Made by a program: the position numbers and the translations under genes
NCBI RefSeq assembly: GCF_003550175.1
Contig: NZ_QXDF01000001.1
Span: 520,501 to 584,500, forward strand
Length of the DNA stretch: 64,000 nt
Reading direction: 5' to 3'
Source of the DNA: Dichotomicrobium thermohalophilum
GTDB taxonomy: Bacteria > Pseudomonadota > Alphaproteobacteria > Rhizobiales > Rhodomicrobiaceae
The notes under the pieces: generated by a model
Seen by the model: the letters and a program-made list of their open reading frames with translations, nothing else
Told to the model about the DNA's origin: nothing
Databases searched by the model: none
Part shown: in pieces, positions 1 to 7,617 of the stretch
Layout: each line of letters opens with the position of its first letter
Numbering within the stretch: the stretch's first letter is position 1

Positions 1-735
1 GCGCCACCGCCCGCGCCGGAGCAACGGCGTGCGCCCGCACGTAAACCGGGCGCTCAGGCGCCCACGCCCTCTGGTGCCCGTCAACCCGCGGAAACGCGCC
101 CGCCGGCACCGAACAAGGGTGGAAAGGGTGGACGCCGGAAAACGAACGGGGCCGCCGGGGCGCAGCATAAGCGCCGCCGTGCCGCCGAGGCCGACGCGGA
201 GCCGAAAGTCCCGGCATTGCTGGGTAAACTCGTAGAGCGCATCCCGCGCACCATGCGTGAGGGCGAGCGAGAGCATATCGAAGTTCGCATCGCCCGCGAG
301 GCGTCGGAAGAGCTCCTCAGTGGCGTTCAAGGGCGCGGCACGACGCATGTCCACGGCGTCACCGTTACCCGCGCCATGAGTCTCTCCCTGCGCGCGCCGG
401 ATGGCGGGTTCATGATCGAGCCGCTGACGCCGGAAACGCAGTGGGTGTTCGACCGCCCGAGCTTCCTTGAAAGCGAGCCGTTCGGCCGCTGGGAGTGGGT
501 CGTCCTGCCGATGAAGCGCGGCAGCCGGAAGCTGCAGCTCATCGCCGCCGCGCGCAGCGTGGACGAGAACGGGATGATTGGCGACGTGGCGCTGCCCGAG
601 CAGGTCATCGACGTGCGCGTGCGGATCAACTGGGCACGCAGCTTGCGCAAGGTCGCCCTGTGGGCAGGGCTGGCGATCGCTGGCGGTGTGCTTGCAGAGA
701 TCGCGACCCGCTTTTTCCCCGGCCTGATGGGTTAG
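1..735 (+). CDS. C-terminal part of a membrane-anchored protein of unknown function (5' end outside window)
   Basis: The frame is open from the first base of the window with no start in sight, so this is the last 244 codons of a longer gene. The first ~70 residues are a low-complexity linker rich in Pro, Ala, Arg and Lys. A compact, probably beta-rich domain follows (about 75-215), and a single hydrophobic segment near residues 218-238 should anchor the C-terminus in the membrane. From memory, similar soluble-plus-anchor tails occur at the end of alphaproteobacterial proteins whose N-terminal domains vary, some of them TIR- or caspase-like; this is only a suggestion. The stop codon overlaps the stop of the convergent ubiB by two bases. 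Coding is well supported; function is unknown. Confidence 0.7.
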   Translation, partial: APPPAPEQRRAPARKPGAQAPTPSGARQPAETRPPAPNKGGKGGRRKTNGAAGAQHKRRRAAEADAEPKVPALLGKLVERIPRTMREGEREHIEVRIAREASEELLSGVQGRGTTHVHGVTVTRAMSLSLRAPDGGFMIEPLTPETQWVFDRPSFLESEPFGRWEWVVLPMKRGSRKLQLIAAARSVDENGMIGDVALPEQVIDVRVRINWARSLRKVALWAGLAIAGGVLAEIATRFFPGLMG

Positions 736-2306
736 CCTGCCCACATCTGAAATGCGATCGCCGCGAGCGCCAGCGCTCCCGCCCAGATTCCCAGCCGTCC
801 CCAGCGCGCGCCCCTGTCCGTCGCCGCACTGAGCCGCGCAACCGTCTCGTCATCCAGCCGCACGCCGCTTTCGCTCATCTCCGCGAGGCTCTTGCCGACC
901 CGGTTGGCCTGGTCGGAGAGCTGCGGCACGGCGGCGAGAAACTCCGCCAGGCTGACCGCACCTTCAGCCGCGTCGCGCAGCCGAGCGCTGGCGCCCATTT
1001 CCGTGGTCATCCAGTCGCGCACCACCGGTTCGGCCGCTTCCCACATGTTCAGACGTGGATCGAGCGAGCGGGCGACCCCCTCGACCACGACCATCGTCTT
1101 TTGCAGCAGCAGCAACTCCGGCCGCGTGCGCATGTCGAACATCTCCGTGACCTCGAACAGTTGCCCGAGCACGCGGCCCATCGAGATTTCCTCCGCCGTC
1201 CGGTCCTTGAGAGGCTCGCCGATCGCCCGAAGCGCCTGCGCGAAGGTCGCCACGTCCTGGTGCGGGGGCACATAGCCGGCCTCGAAATGGACGCGGGCGC
1301 AGCGCATATAACTGCGCGTGAGAAAGCCGTAGAGGATCTCCGCGAGGAAACGTTTTTCCTTGGGGCCGAGCCGACCCATGATGCCGAAGTCGATGGCGAT
1401 GATCCGGCCGCTGAGGTCGACGAACAGATTGCCCTGATGCATGTCGGCGTGGAAGAAGCCGTCGCGCATCGCGTGCTTGAGGAAGGCGCGAATGATGTTG
1501 ACGCCGAGCTGCCGGCGGTCGAGACCAGCGCGCTCAATCGCTGCGACGTCACCAAGCGGGATCGCATCCACCCACTCGACGGTGAGCACCCGGCGCGAGG
1601 TGCGCATCCAGTCGATCGCCGGTACGCGAAAATCCTTATCGCCGTGCCTCTGGATGTTGTCATGCATCTCGGAAAGGCCTGCGGCCTCCATCCGCAGGTC
1701 CATCTCCAGCTCGACCCATTCCGCCAGCGTGTCGACGACGGCGACCGGGCGCAGTCGGCGCGACGGGGCGTGGAACCGCTCGATCATCCGCGCGGCGAAA
1801 TAGAAGGTTGCCAGATCGCGCTGGAAGCGCCGCTCCACGCCGGGTCGCAACACCTTGACCGCGACGTCGCGCGGCGGGCGGCCCGGCGTGTTGATCGTTG
1901 CCTTGTGAACCTGGGCGATGGATGCCGCAGCGACGGGCGGTCCGAAGCTGTCGAACAGCGCATCGACATCCACACCGAAGGCTTCCGAGATCGCGCGCTT
2001 GGCGTCTTTGGTCGGGAAAGGCGGCAGCTTGTCGCGCAGCGCGGACAACTCGCTGGCCAGCTCCATGCCGACAATGTCCGGGCGCGTGGCCAGAAACTGG
2101 CCGAGCTTGATGTAGCTGGGGCCGAGCGCGGCGACGGCTCGCGACAGATCGCCGGGTTTTGAGGGCCGGGGGCGACCGATGCGCGTACGCCGCAGCAGCT
2201 TCAACGGGCCGGGAATTGCCTCGTCCTCGGGCAGGGCCCGCATCACATGCGGCAGCAGGACGATGCCCGCGCGCGCCAGCCGGTAGAGGTGTAGGATCGC
2301 CTTCAC
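732..2306 (-). CDS. ubiB: UbiB, ABC1/ADCK-family atypical kinase of ubiquinone biosynthesis
   Basis: 524-residue membrane-associated member of the ABC1/ADCK/UbiB family, needed for ubiquinone (coenzyme Q) production. It acts as an atypical kinase/ATPase supporting the Q-biosynthesis complex rather than as a hydroxylase. Visible motifs: the family-specific KLGQ at residues 67-70, the catalytic-loop motif HADMHQGN near 284, an IDFG motif near 307, and a hydrophobic C-terminal helix as in other UbiB proteins. The start is GTG at 2304-2306 (MKAILHLYRLARAG), leaving about 40 bases to the upstream ubiE on the same strand, so the two are probably one operon. The ubiE-ubiB pair divergent from mutM is a standard Rhizobiales arrangement. 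Confidence 0.95.
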   Translation of the reverse strand: MKAILHLYRLARAGIVLLPHVMRALPEDEAIPGPLKLLRRTRIGRPRPSKPGDLSRAVAALGPSYIKLGQFLATRPDIVGMELASELSALRDKLPPFPTKDAKRAISEAFGVDVDALFDSFGPPVAAASIAQVHKATINTPGRPPRDVAVKVLRPGVERRFQRDLATFYFAARMIERFHAPSRRLRPVAVVDTLAEWVELEMDLRMEAAGLSEMHDNIQRHGDKDFRVPAIDWMRTSRRVLTVEWVDAIPLGDVAAIERAGLDRRQLGVNIIRAFLKHAMRDGFFHADMHQGNLFVDLSGRIIAIDFGIMGRLGPKEKRFLAEILYGFLTRSYMRCARVHFEAGYVPPHQDVATFAQALRAIGEPLKDRTAEEISMGRVLGQLFEVTEMFDMRTRPELLLLQKTMVVVEGVARSLDPRLNMWEAAEPVVRDWMTTEMGASARLRDAAEGAVSLAEFLAAVPQLSDQANRVGKSLAEMSESGVRLDDETVARLSAATDRGARWGRLGIWAGALALAAIAFQMWAG

Positions 2307-2347
2307 GCCTTAAACGTTGCCCCCGCGTTCAAGCGGTTTTCGTTGTT

Positions 2348-3139
2348 TCAGAGTCGCCAGCCGGAATGGATCGCGGCGATCCCGCCCGTGAGGTTGCGGT
2401 ACTGCACGCGCGAGAAGCCCGCGGCCCTGACCTCATCGGCGAATGTGTCCTGATCCGGGAAGCGCGCGATGCTCTCAACGAGGTACTGGTATGCCTCCCG
2501 CTCGCCGGCGACCACTTCGCCGAGCCTTGGTATGACATGAAAGGAGTAAAGTTCGTAAATATCGTCCAGAATCGGAGCCTGCACCTCAGAGAATTCGAGG
2601 CAGAGAAAGCGCCCGCCGGGCCGCAGCACGCGGTAGGCCTCGCGCAGAGCGCGGGCGCGGTCGGTGACGTTGCGGATGCCGAAGGCGATCGTGTAGGCGT
2701 CGAAGCTGCGATCGGGGAATGGAAGCGTCTCGGCGTTGCCCTGGACGAAGCTCAGCCGCCCCGCCAGCGCCGTGCCCTCGAAGCGTCGGCGCCCAGCCTC
2801 GATCATCTCTGCCGAAATGTCGCAGATGACCGCTGTCGCCTGTGGTCCTGTCGCATTGAGGAACCGTCGGGCAATGTCGCCTGTGCCGCCGGCGACGTCG
2901 ATCAGGCGGAAGGGGCGGTCCTTTGGCGGCGCAAGCCAGGCGATCAGGTCGTCTTTCCAAAGACGGTGCAGCCCGCCCGACATGAGATCGTTCATCAGGT
3001 CATAGCGGTCGGCGACCCGCGCGAACACATTATTGACCAGCGCCTGCCGTTCGGCGGCGCGCACCTGCTTGAAACCGAAGCTCGTCGTATCCGAGGTAAC
3101 TGATTTGGGCGTATTATCGTCGGTCATGTGCGCGACCAT
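2348..3139 (-). CDS. ubiE: UbiE, demethylmenaquinone / 2-methoxy-6-polyprenyl-benzoquinol methyltransferase
   Basis: 263-residue class I SAM-dependent C-methyltransferase for the quinone ring in ubiquinone (and, where present, menaquinone) synthesis. The N-terminal family block ([18 protein letters not shown]) and the SAM-binding motif [10 protein letters not shown] are present, followed by the [12 protein letters not shown] region typical of UbiE. An internal ATG at 3125-3127 (MTDDNTPKS) could be the true start; neither start has a clear Shine-Dalgarno, so the N-terminus is uncertain by four residues. It lies just upstream of ubiB and is divergent from mutM, with an ~80-base shared promoter region. 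Confidence 0.95.
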   Translation of the reverse strand: MVAHMTDDNTPKSVTSDTTSFGFKQVRAAERQALVNNVFARVADRYDLMNDLMSGGLHRLWKDDLIAWLAPPKDRPFRLIDVAGGTGDIARRFLNATGPQATAVICDISAEMIEAGRRRFEGTALAGRLSFVQGNAETLPFPDRSFDAYTIAFGIRNVTDRARALREAYRVLRPGGRFLCLEFSEVQAPILDDIYELYSFHVIPRLGEVVAGEREAYQYLVESIARFPDQDTFADEVRAAGFSRVQYRNLTGGIAAIHSGWRL

Positions 3140-3219
3140 AGCGCAGCGCGCCGCCTGTTGCTATCGTTCGCGCGCGCTCGCGCCAGAGGCGAAAACGCAC
3201 AGCGGAGCCGTGTGACGAG

Positions 3220-4119
3220 ATGCCTGAACTGCCCGAAGTTGAAACCGTCCGCCGCGGCCTCGCGCCGGTGATGGAAGGGGCGCGCTTTGTTGCGGTCGAA
3301 CTGCGCCGGCCCGATCTGCGGTTCCCGTTCCCGGATGGCTTTGTGCAGCACCTCGTCGGCCAGCGTGTGCGCAGGCTGGAACGCCGGGCGAAGTATCTCC
3401 TGGCGCACACAGACAACATCGTACTGGCCATGCATCTCGGCATGAGCGGGCGCTTCTCCATCTTCTCGCCGTCGAAGACGGCGCCGCTGAGCGCCGCACC
3501 CGTCCAGCCGGGCGAGTTTGTTCATGCTGCGGGAGGCCTGCCGGCGCATGATCACGTGGTTTTCGATTTCGATTCAGGCGCCCGCGTCATCTACAACGAT
3601 GCGCGCCGCTTCGGCTATATGACGCTGATCCTGCCGGAGGATCTGGAGTCGCACCCCCTGTTGCGGGATCTTGGGCCGGAACCGGTCGGCGTCGACCTGA
3701 CGCCCACCTATCTGGCCGAGTGCGGTCGCGGCCGTATCCAGCCGCTCAAAAGTTTTCTTCTCGACCAACGGAACGTTGCGGGCCTTGGCAACATTTATGT
3801 CTGCGAGGCGCTGCACCGCGCGCGCCTGTCGCCGTTCGCTCCGGCGGGCCGGCTCTCCACGGCGACCGGACGGCCATCAGCGGGCGCGAAACGGCTCGCG
3901 GCCGCGATCCCGGAGGTTCTCCACGAGGCGATCGCGGCCGGCGGCTCCAGCTTGCGCGATCATCGTCGCGCGGACGGCACGCTTGGTTATTTCCAGCACG
4001 CGTTCGTCGTGTATGACCGCGAGGGCGCCCCATGTCCCCGCCCGGATTGCGGTGGATCGGTACATCGTGAGGTTCAAAACGGTCGTTCAACCTTCTATTG
4101 TCCGCGCTGCCAGCGATAA
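3220..4119 (+). CDS. mutM: Formamidopyrimidine-DNA glycosylase (Fpg/MutM)
   Basis: 299-residue bifunctional DNA glycosylase/AP lyase that excises 8-oxoguanine and other oxidised purines. The N-terminus reads [14 protein letters not shown], giving the catalytic Pro2 (Schiff-base nucleophile) and Glu3; the conserved Lys lies in RRAKYLL near residue 57. The C-terminus carries the four-Cys zinc finger (CPRPDCGG ... FYCPRCQR) that binds DNA. Insertion-like stretches around residues 85-110 make it slightly longer than the ~270-residue E. coli enzyme, which is common in Rhizobiales. It is followed after 33 bases by an enoyl-CoA hydratase gene in the same direction, the usual alphaproteobacterial neighbour. 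Confidence 0.97.
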   Translation: MPELPEVETVRRGLAPVMEGARFVAVELRRPDLRFPFPDGFVQHLVGQRVRRLERRAKYLLAHTDNIVLAMHLGMSGRFSIFSPSKTAPLSAAPVQPGEFVHAAGGLPAHDHVVFDFDSGARVIYNDARRFGYMTLILPEDLESHPLLRDLGPEPVGVDLTPTYLAECGRGRIQPLKSFLLDQRNVAGLGNIYVCEALHRARLSPFAPAGRLSTATGRPSAGAKRLAAAIPEVLHEAIAAGGSSLRDHRRADGTLGYFQHAFVVYDREGAPCPRPDCGGSVHREVQNGRSTFYCPRCQR

Positions 4120-4152
4120 CGCGGGGCACGCGATCACAAGAGGGAACTCTCC

Positions 4153-4926
4153 ATGACTTACGAGACAATCATCGTCGAAAAGCGCGGACGCGTCGGTCTC
4201 ATCGTCCTGAACCGCCCCGAATCGCTTAACGCGCTGAACGAAGCGATGATGGTCGAACTCGGGCGCGCGCTCGATGCGTTCGAGTCCGAGGCAAACATTG
4301 GCTGCATCGTTATCACCGGCTCCGAGCGCGCATTTGCCGCGGGGGCAGACATCAAGGAAATGCAGGGCAAGGTGTTTCCCGCGACCTACCGCGACGACTT
4401 CATCGGCAACTGGGATCGCGTGACGCGTACGCGCAAGCCGGTGATCGCGGCAGTGTCCGGTTATGCGCTTGGCGGCGGCTGCGAACTGGCCATGATGTGC
4501 GACTTCATTCTCGCATCGCCCACCGCCAAATTCGGACAGCCCGAGATCACACTGGGCATCATCCCCGGCGCGGGCGGCACCCAACGTCTCACGCACGCAG
4601 TTGGCAAGGCGAAGGCGATGGAGATGTGCCTGACCGGCCGGAACATGGACGCCGAAGAGGCAGAGCGGGCCGGACTGGTCAGCCGTATCGTGGCAAGTGG
4701 CGACCTCGTCGAGGAAGCGATCCGCACGGCGGAAAAGATCGCCGATATGTCCATGCCGGCGGTGATGATGGCCAAGGAGAGCGTGAACAACGCTCAGGAA
4801 ATGAGCCTTACCGCGGGCACGCGGACCGAGCGCCGGCTCTTCCATAGCCTCTTCGCCACGGCGGATCAGAAGGAGGGCATGGCGGCATTCGCCGAAAAAC
4901 GGAGCCCGCAGTTCAAGCACAAGTAA
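4153..4926 (+). CDS. Enoyl-CoA hydratase (crotonase family)
   Basis: 257-residue crotonase-fold enzyme, predicted to hydrate trans-2-enoyl-CoA to 3-hydroxyacyl-CoA in fatty acid or butanoate metabolism. The oxyanion-hole segments are present ([11 protein letters not shown] and [15 protein letters not shown]), and both catalytic glutamates fall in the expected places (the E of GGGCELAM and the E of [19 protein letters not shown]). The context mutM then enoyl-CoA hydratase is conserved in Rhizobiales, where rpsT and dnaA normally follow; here cytochrome bd genes follow instead. A Shine-Dalgarno-like AGAGGGA lies about 8 bases upstream of the ATG. Substrate chain length cannot be judged from sequence alone. 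Confidence 0.93.
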   Translation: MTYETIIVEKRGRVGLIVLNRPESLNALNEAMMVELGRALDAFESEANIGCIVITGSERAFAAGADIKEMQGKVFPATYRDDFIGNWDRVTRTRKPVIAAVSGYALGGGCELAMMCDFILASPTAKFGQPEITLGIIPGAGGTQRLTHAVGKAKAMEMCLTGRNMDAEEAERAGLVSRIVASGDLVEEAIRTAEKIADMSMPAVMMAKESVNNAQEMSLTAGTRTERRLFHSLFATADQKEGMAAFAEKRSPQFKHK

Positions 4927-4964
4927 CAAGTGTCTGTTAGGTTGCGGCAGACCCAGGCCGTTAT

Positions 4965-4978
4965 TTGACATCGATCAA
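4965..4978. promoter_or_regulatory. FNR/FixK-type binding site upstream of cioA
   Basis: TTGAC-ATCG-ATCAA matches the Crp/FNR-family oxygen-regulator consensus TTGAT-N4-ATCAA with one mismatch, and alphaproteobacterial FixK/Fnr sites often carry TTGAC in the left half. It sits about 90 bases before the cioA start codon, a suitable position for an activator of a terminal oxidase induced at low oxygen. No convincing -10 element could be placed, so the transcription start is not assigned. Confidence 0.55.
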
Positions 4979-5068
4979 AGCGACAATTCGCCCATCCGGA
5001 CCTTGTTGACCCTGCCGGCCTGCAGCGCCACTAAATGAGGCGAATACGTCGGTTGGGGAGCGAGAGAC

Positions 5069-6478
5069 ATGTTCGGCTTCGAAGCGCTCGAATTGGCCCG
5101 GTTCCAGTTCGCTTTCACCGTGGCCTTTCACATCATTTTCCCGTCCTTCACGATCGGCCTGGCAAGCTATCTTGCCGTGCTCGAAGGTCTCTGGTTGTGG
5201 AAGAAGGACGACGCCTACCTTAAGGTCTTCAATTACTGGAAGACGATCTTCGCCGTGGCGTTCGGCATGGGCGTCGTTTCGGGCATCGTCATGTCCTACC
5301 AGTTCGGCACGAACTGGTCGGTATTTTCCGACAAGGCTGGCCCGGTGATTGGGCCGCTTATGGGCTACGAGGTGCTGACAGCGTTCTTCCTGGAGGCAGG
5401 TTTTCTCGGGATCATGCTGTTCGGCCTGAACCGTGTCGGGCCGAAGCTGCACTTTGTCTCGACGCTGGTCGTGGCCTTCGGCACCCTGCTATCGGCCTTC
5501 TGGATCCTGTCGGTCAACTCCTGGATGCAGACCCCGGCGGGCTATGCGATTAACGAGGTGGGCCAGTATGTGCCGGTGGATTGGTGGGAGATCGTCTTCA
5601 ATCCCTCCTTCCCCTATCGCCTGGTTCACATGGTGCTCGCGGCCTACCTCACAACGGCGTTTGTCGTGGGCGCGGTCGGTGCGTTCCATCTGTTGCGCGA
5701 TCGGCAGAACCGCGGCGCGCGGATCATGTTCTCGATGGCCATGTGGATGGCGTTGATCGTCGCACCGCTGCAGCTCATCGCGGGCCATGCGCATGGCGAA
5801 AATACGCTGGAGCATCAGCCCACTAAGATTGCGGCGATGGAGGGGCATTTCGAGACCAAGCGTGGCCAGCCGCTGATCCTGTTCGGCGACCCCGACGCCG
5901 AGGCGGAGACGGTCCACAATGCGATCGAAATCCCGAAGCTCGGCTCCTGGGTGTTGACGGGCGATTTCGAGGGCGAGGTCCAGGGCCTGAAGGCGTGGCC
6001 GAAGGAAGAATGGCCGCCTCTCGATATCGTCTTCTGGTCATTCCGGATCATGGTCGGTATCGGCGTGCTGATGATCCTTGTGGGTCTGTGGAGCGGCCTT
6101 GAGCGGCTGCGCGGCAATCTCTTTGAGGCGCGGTCGCTGCAACGGCTGTCTGTCGTCATGGGGCCGATGGGTTTCGTCGCGGTGGTCGCGGGCTGGATTG
6201 TGACCGAGGTCGGTCGTCAGCCGTGGACAATCTATGGCGAACTGACCACGGCCGCGAGTGCATCGCCCATCGAAACACCGGCGGTTACAAGCTCGCTACT
6301 GGCCTTCATCGTCGTCTACTTCATCGTGTTCGGCGCTGGCACGTTCTACCTGCTTCGTCTGATGGGCAAGACGCCAGAGGGCGGCGAAGGTGTGGAGGAG
6401 CTTGGCCCGATCCGGACCAGCGGTATTACGCCCGGACCGGCCAAGAGCCTGGACCAGCAACCCAAGCCAGCGGAATAG
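5069..6478 (+). CDS. cioA: Cytochrome bd-type quinol oxidase subunit I (CioA/CydA)
   Basis: 469-residue polytopic membrane subunit of a cytochrome bd quinol:O2 oxidoreductase, carrying haems b558, b595 and d. Conserved features: His21 in the first helix (FTVAFHIIFPSF), the haem-ligand His in the LVHMVLAAYL helix, the quinol-site signature GHAHGENTLEHQPTKIAAMEGHF, and the FWSFRIMVG helix with the axial Met. At 469 residues it lacks the long Q-loop insertion of E. coli CydA, placing it in the short-loop, cyanide-insensitive (Cio) group. GGGGAG precedes the ATG. It starts an operon with cioB and a 34-codon gene and lies behind an FNR/FixK-like site. Likely role: respiration at low oxygen or under cyanide/NO stress. 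Confidence 0.95.
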   Translation: MFGFEALELARFQFAFTVAFHIIFPSFTIGLASYLAVLEGLWLWKKDDAYLKVFNYWKTIFAVAFGMGVVSGIVMSYQFGTNWSVFSDKAGPVIGPLMGYEVLTAFFLEAGFLGIMLFGLNRVGPKLHFVSTLVVAFGTLLSAFWILSVNSWMQTPAGYAINEVGQYVPVDWWEIVFNPSFPYRLVHMVLAAYLTTAFVVGAVGAFHLLRDRQNRGARIMFSMAMWMALIVAPLQLIAGHAHGENTLEHQPTKIAAMEGHFETKRGQPLILFGDPDAEAETVHNAIEIPKLGSWVLTGDFEGEVQGLKAWPKEEWPPLDIVFWSFRIMVGIGVLMILVGLWSGLERLRGNLFEARSLQRLSVVMGPMGFVAVVAGWIVTEVGRQPWTIYGELTTAASASPIETPAVTSSLLAFIVVYFIVFGAGTFYLLRLMGKTPEGGEGVEELGPIRTSGITPGPAKSLDQQPKPAE

Positions 6479-6508
6479 TCCGGCTCCGAGACACAGGAGG
6501 GAAATGTC

Positions 6509-7513
6509 ATGGTCATCGACCTTCCGTTCATCTGGGCCGCGCTGATCGCGATCGCGGTGCTGGCCTATGTGCTGCTCGACGGTTTCGACCTCGGCGTCGG
6601 CATCCTGTTCCTGGGTTATGAGTCCGGCCATCAGCGCGACATCGCGATGAACTCGGTCGCACCGGTCTGGGACGGGAACGAAACCTGGCTGATCCTGGGC
6701 GGCGGCGGATTGTTCGCCGTGTTCCCGCTGGCCTATGCGGTGGTGATGCCGGCGCTGTATGCGCCGATCATCGCCATGCTGCTGGCGCTCGTGTTCCGCG
6801 GCGTGGCGTTCGAGTACCGCTGGCGTACCGAGCGAGGGCGGTTCCTTTGGGACTGGTCCTTTGCGCTCGGTTCGACGGTCGCGGCTTTCGCTCAGGGGGT
6901 CGCGCTGGGCGCGCTCGTTCAGGGCATTCCGGTCGAGAACCGTGCCTATGCTGGTGGCTGGTGGGATTGGCTGACGCCCTTCTCCGTGCTGACCGGCGTG
7001 GCACTCGTCGTCGGCTACTCGCTCCTTGGCGCCACATGGCTGGTGCTCAAGACCGAGGGCAAGATTCAGCAGCAGGCTCGCGATTACGCCGTGCGCGCCG
7101 GTGTGGCGATGCTGGTGCTGATCGGCGTGGTCAGCCTCGCGACGCCTTATCTCAACCCTGTCTACCTGGAGCGGTGGTTCGCCTGGCCGACGGCGATCTT
7201 CAGCATAATCGTCCCGGCGCTGGTACTTGGATGTGCGTATCTGTTGTTCTCGGGATTGAACCGCGGCTATGACCTGCAGCCCTTCCTTGCCTCGCTCGGC
7301 ATCTTCCTGCTGTGCTATATCGGCATCGGTATCAGCTTTTATCCGTACATGGTGCCGCCCAGCCTGACGATCTGGCAGGCCGCGGCCCCGGATGACAGCC
7401 TCGCCTTCCTGCTGGTCGGCGCGCTCATCCTGCTGCCGCTGATCATCGCCTACACCGGTTACGCCTACTGGGTGTTCCGCGGCAAGGTGAGGCCCGGAGA
7501 AGGGTATCACTGA
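6509..7513 (+). CDS. cioB: Cytochrome bd-type quinol oxidase subunit II (CioB/CydB)
   Basis: 334-residue multi-helix partner of CioA. The N-terminal segment LDGFDLGVGILF is the family hallmark, followed by NSVAPVWDGNETWLILGGGGLFAVFPLAYA. The start ATG has an AGGAGG about 10 bases upstream and lies 30 bases after cioA. The stop TGA overlaps the ATG of the next small gene (TGATG), indicating translational coupling. The subunit carries no haem and stabilises the CioA haem cluster. The following DUF2474-like gene confirms the Cio-type assignment. Confidence 0.95.
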   Translation: MVIDLPFIWAALIAIAVLAYVLLDGFDLGVGILFLGYESGHQRDIAMNSVAPVWDGNETWLILGGGGLFAVFPLAYAVVMPALYAPIIAMLLALVFRGVAFEYRWRTERGRFLWDWSFALGSTVAAFAQGVALGALVQGIPVENRAYAGGWWDWLTPFSVLTGVALVVGYSLLGATWLVLKTEGKIQQQARDYAVRAGVAMLVLIGVVSLATPYLNPVYLERWFAWPTAIFSIIVPALVLGCAYLLFSGLNRGYDLQPFLASLGIFLLCYIGIGISFYPYMVPPSLTIWQAAAPDDSLAFLLVGALILLPLIIAYTGYAYWVFRGKVRPGEGYH

Positions 7514-7617
7514 TGCGCGAAGGACTGCGCAGGGCGTTGTGGTTCGTGGGGCTGTGGGCCGCAGGCGTGGCCACGGTCGCGGCGGTTGGCCTGCTTATCA
7601 GGCTGATTCTGACATAA
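7513..7617 (+). CDS. Small membrane subunit downstream of cioB (DUF2474/CioC-like), 34 residues
   Basis: Very short gene read directly from the bases: ATG at 7513 overlaps the cioB stop (TGATG), and GGAGAAGG within the cioB end acts as a ribosome site. The product starts MREGLRRALWFVGLWA, continues with a Val/Ala/Gly-rich hydrophobic stretch and ends in LLIRLILT: a positively charged N-terminus and one transmembrane helix. Size, hydrophobicity and position match the DUF2474 proteins after cioAB, which parallel CydX of E. coli. The last 20 bases overlap the 3' end of the convergent ATPase gene. It is below most gene-calling cut-offs. Confidence 0.75.
   Translation: MREGLRRALWFVGLWAAGVATVAAVGLLIRLILT

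Noticed and set aside
495-2162. 555-codon open frame on the plus strand
   Set aside because: It lies antisense to ubiB, whose kinase motifs are intact. The product is Arg/His/Asp-rich with no recognisable domain, typical of GC-rich antisense frames.
6296-7510. 404-codon open frame on the minus strand
   Set aside because: Antisense to cioB; His/Gln/Arg/Asp-rich translation of reversed membrane helices.
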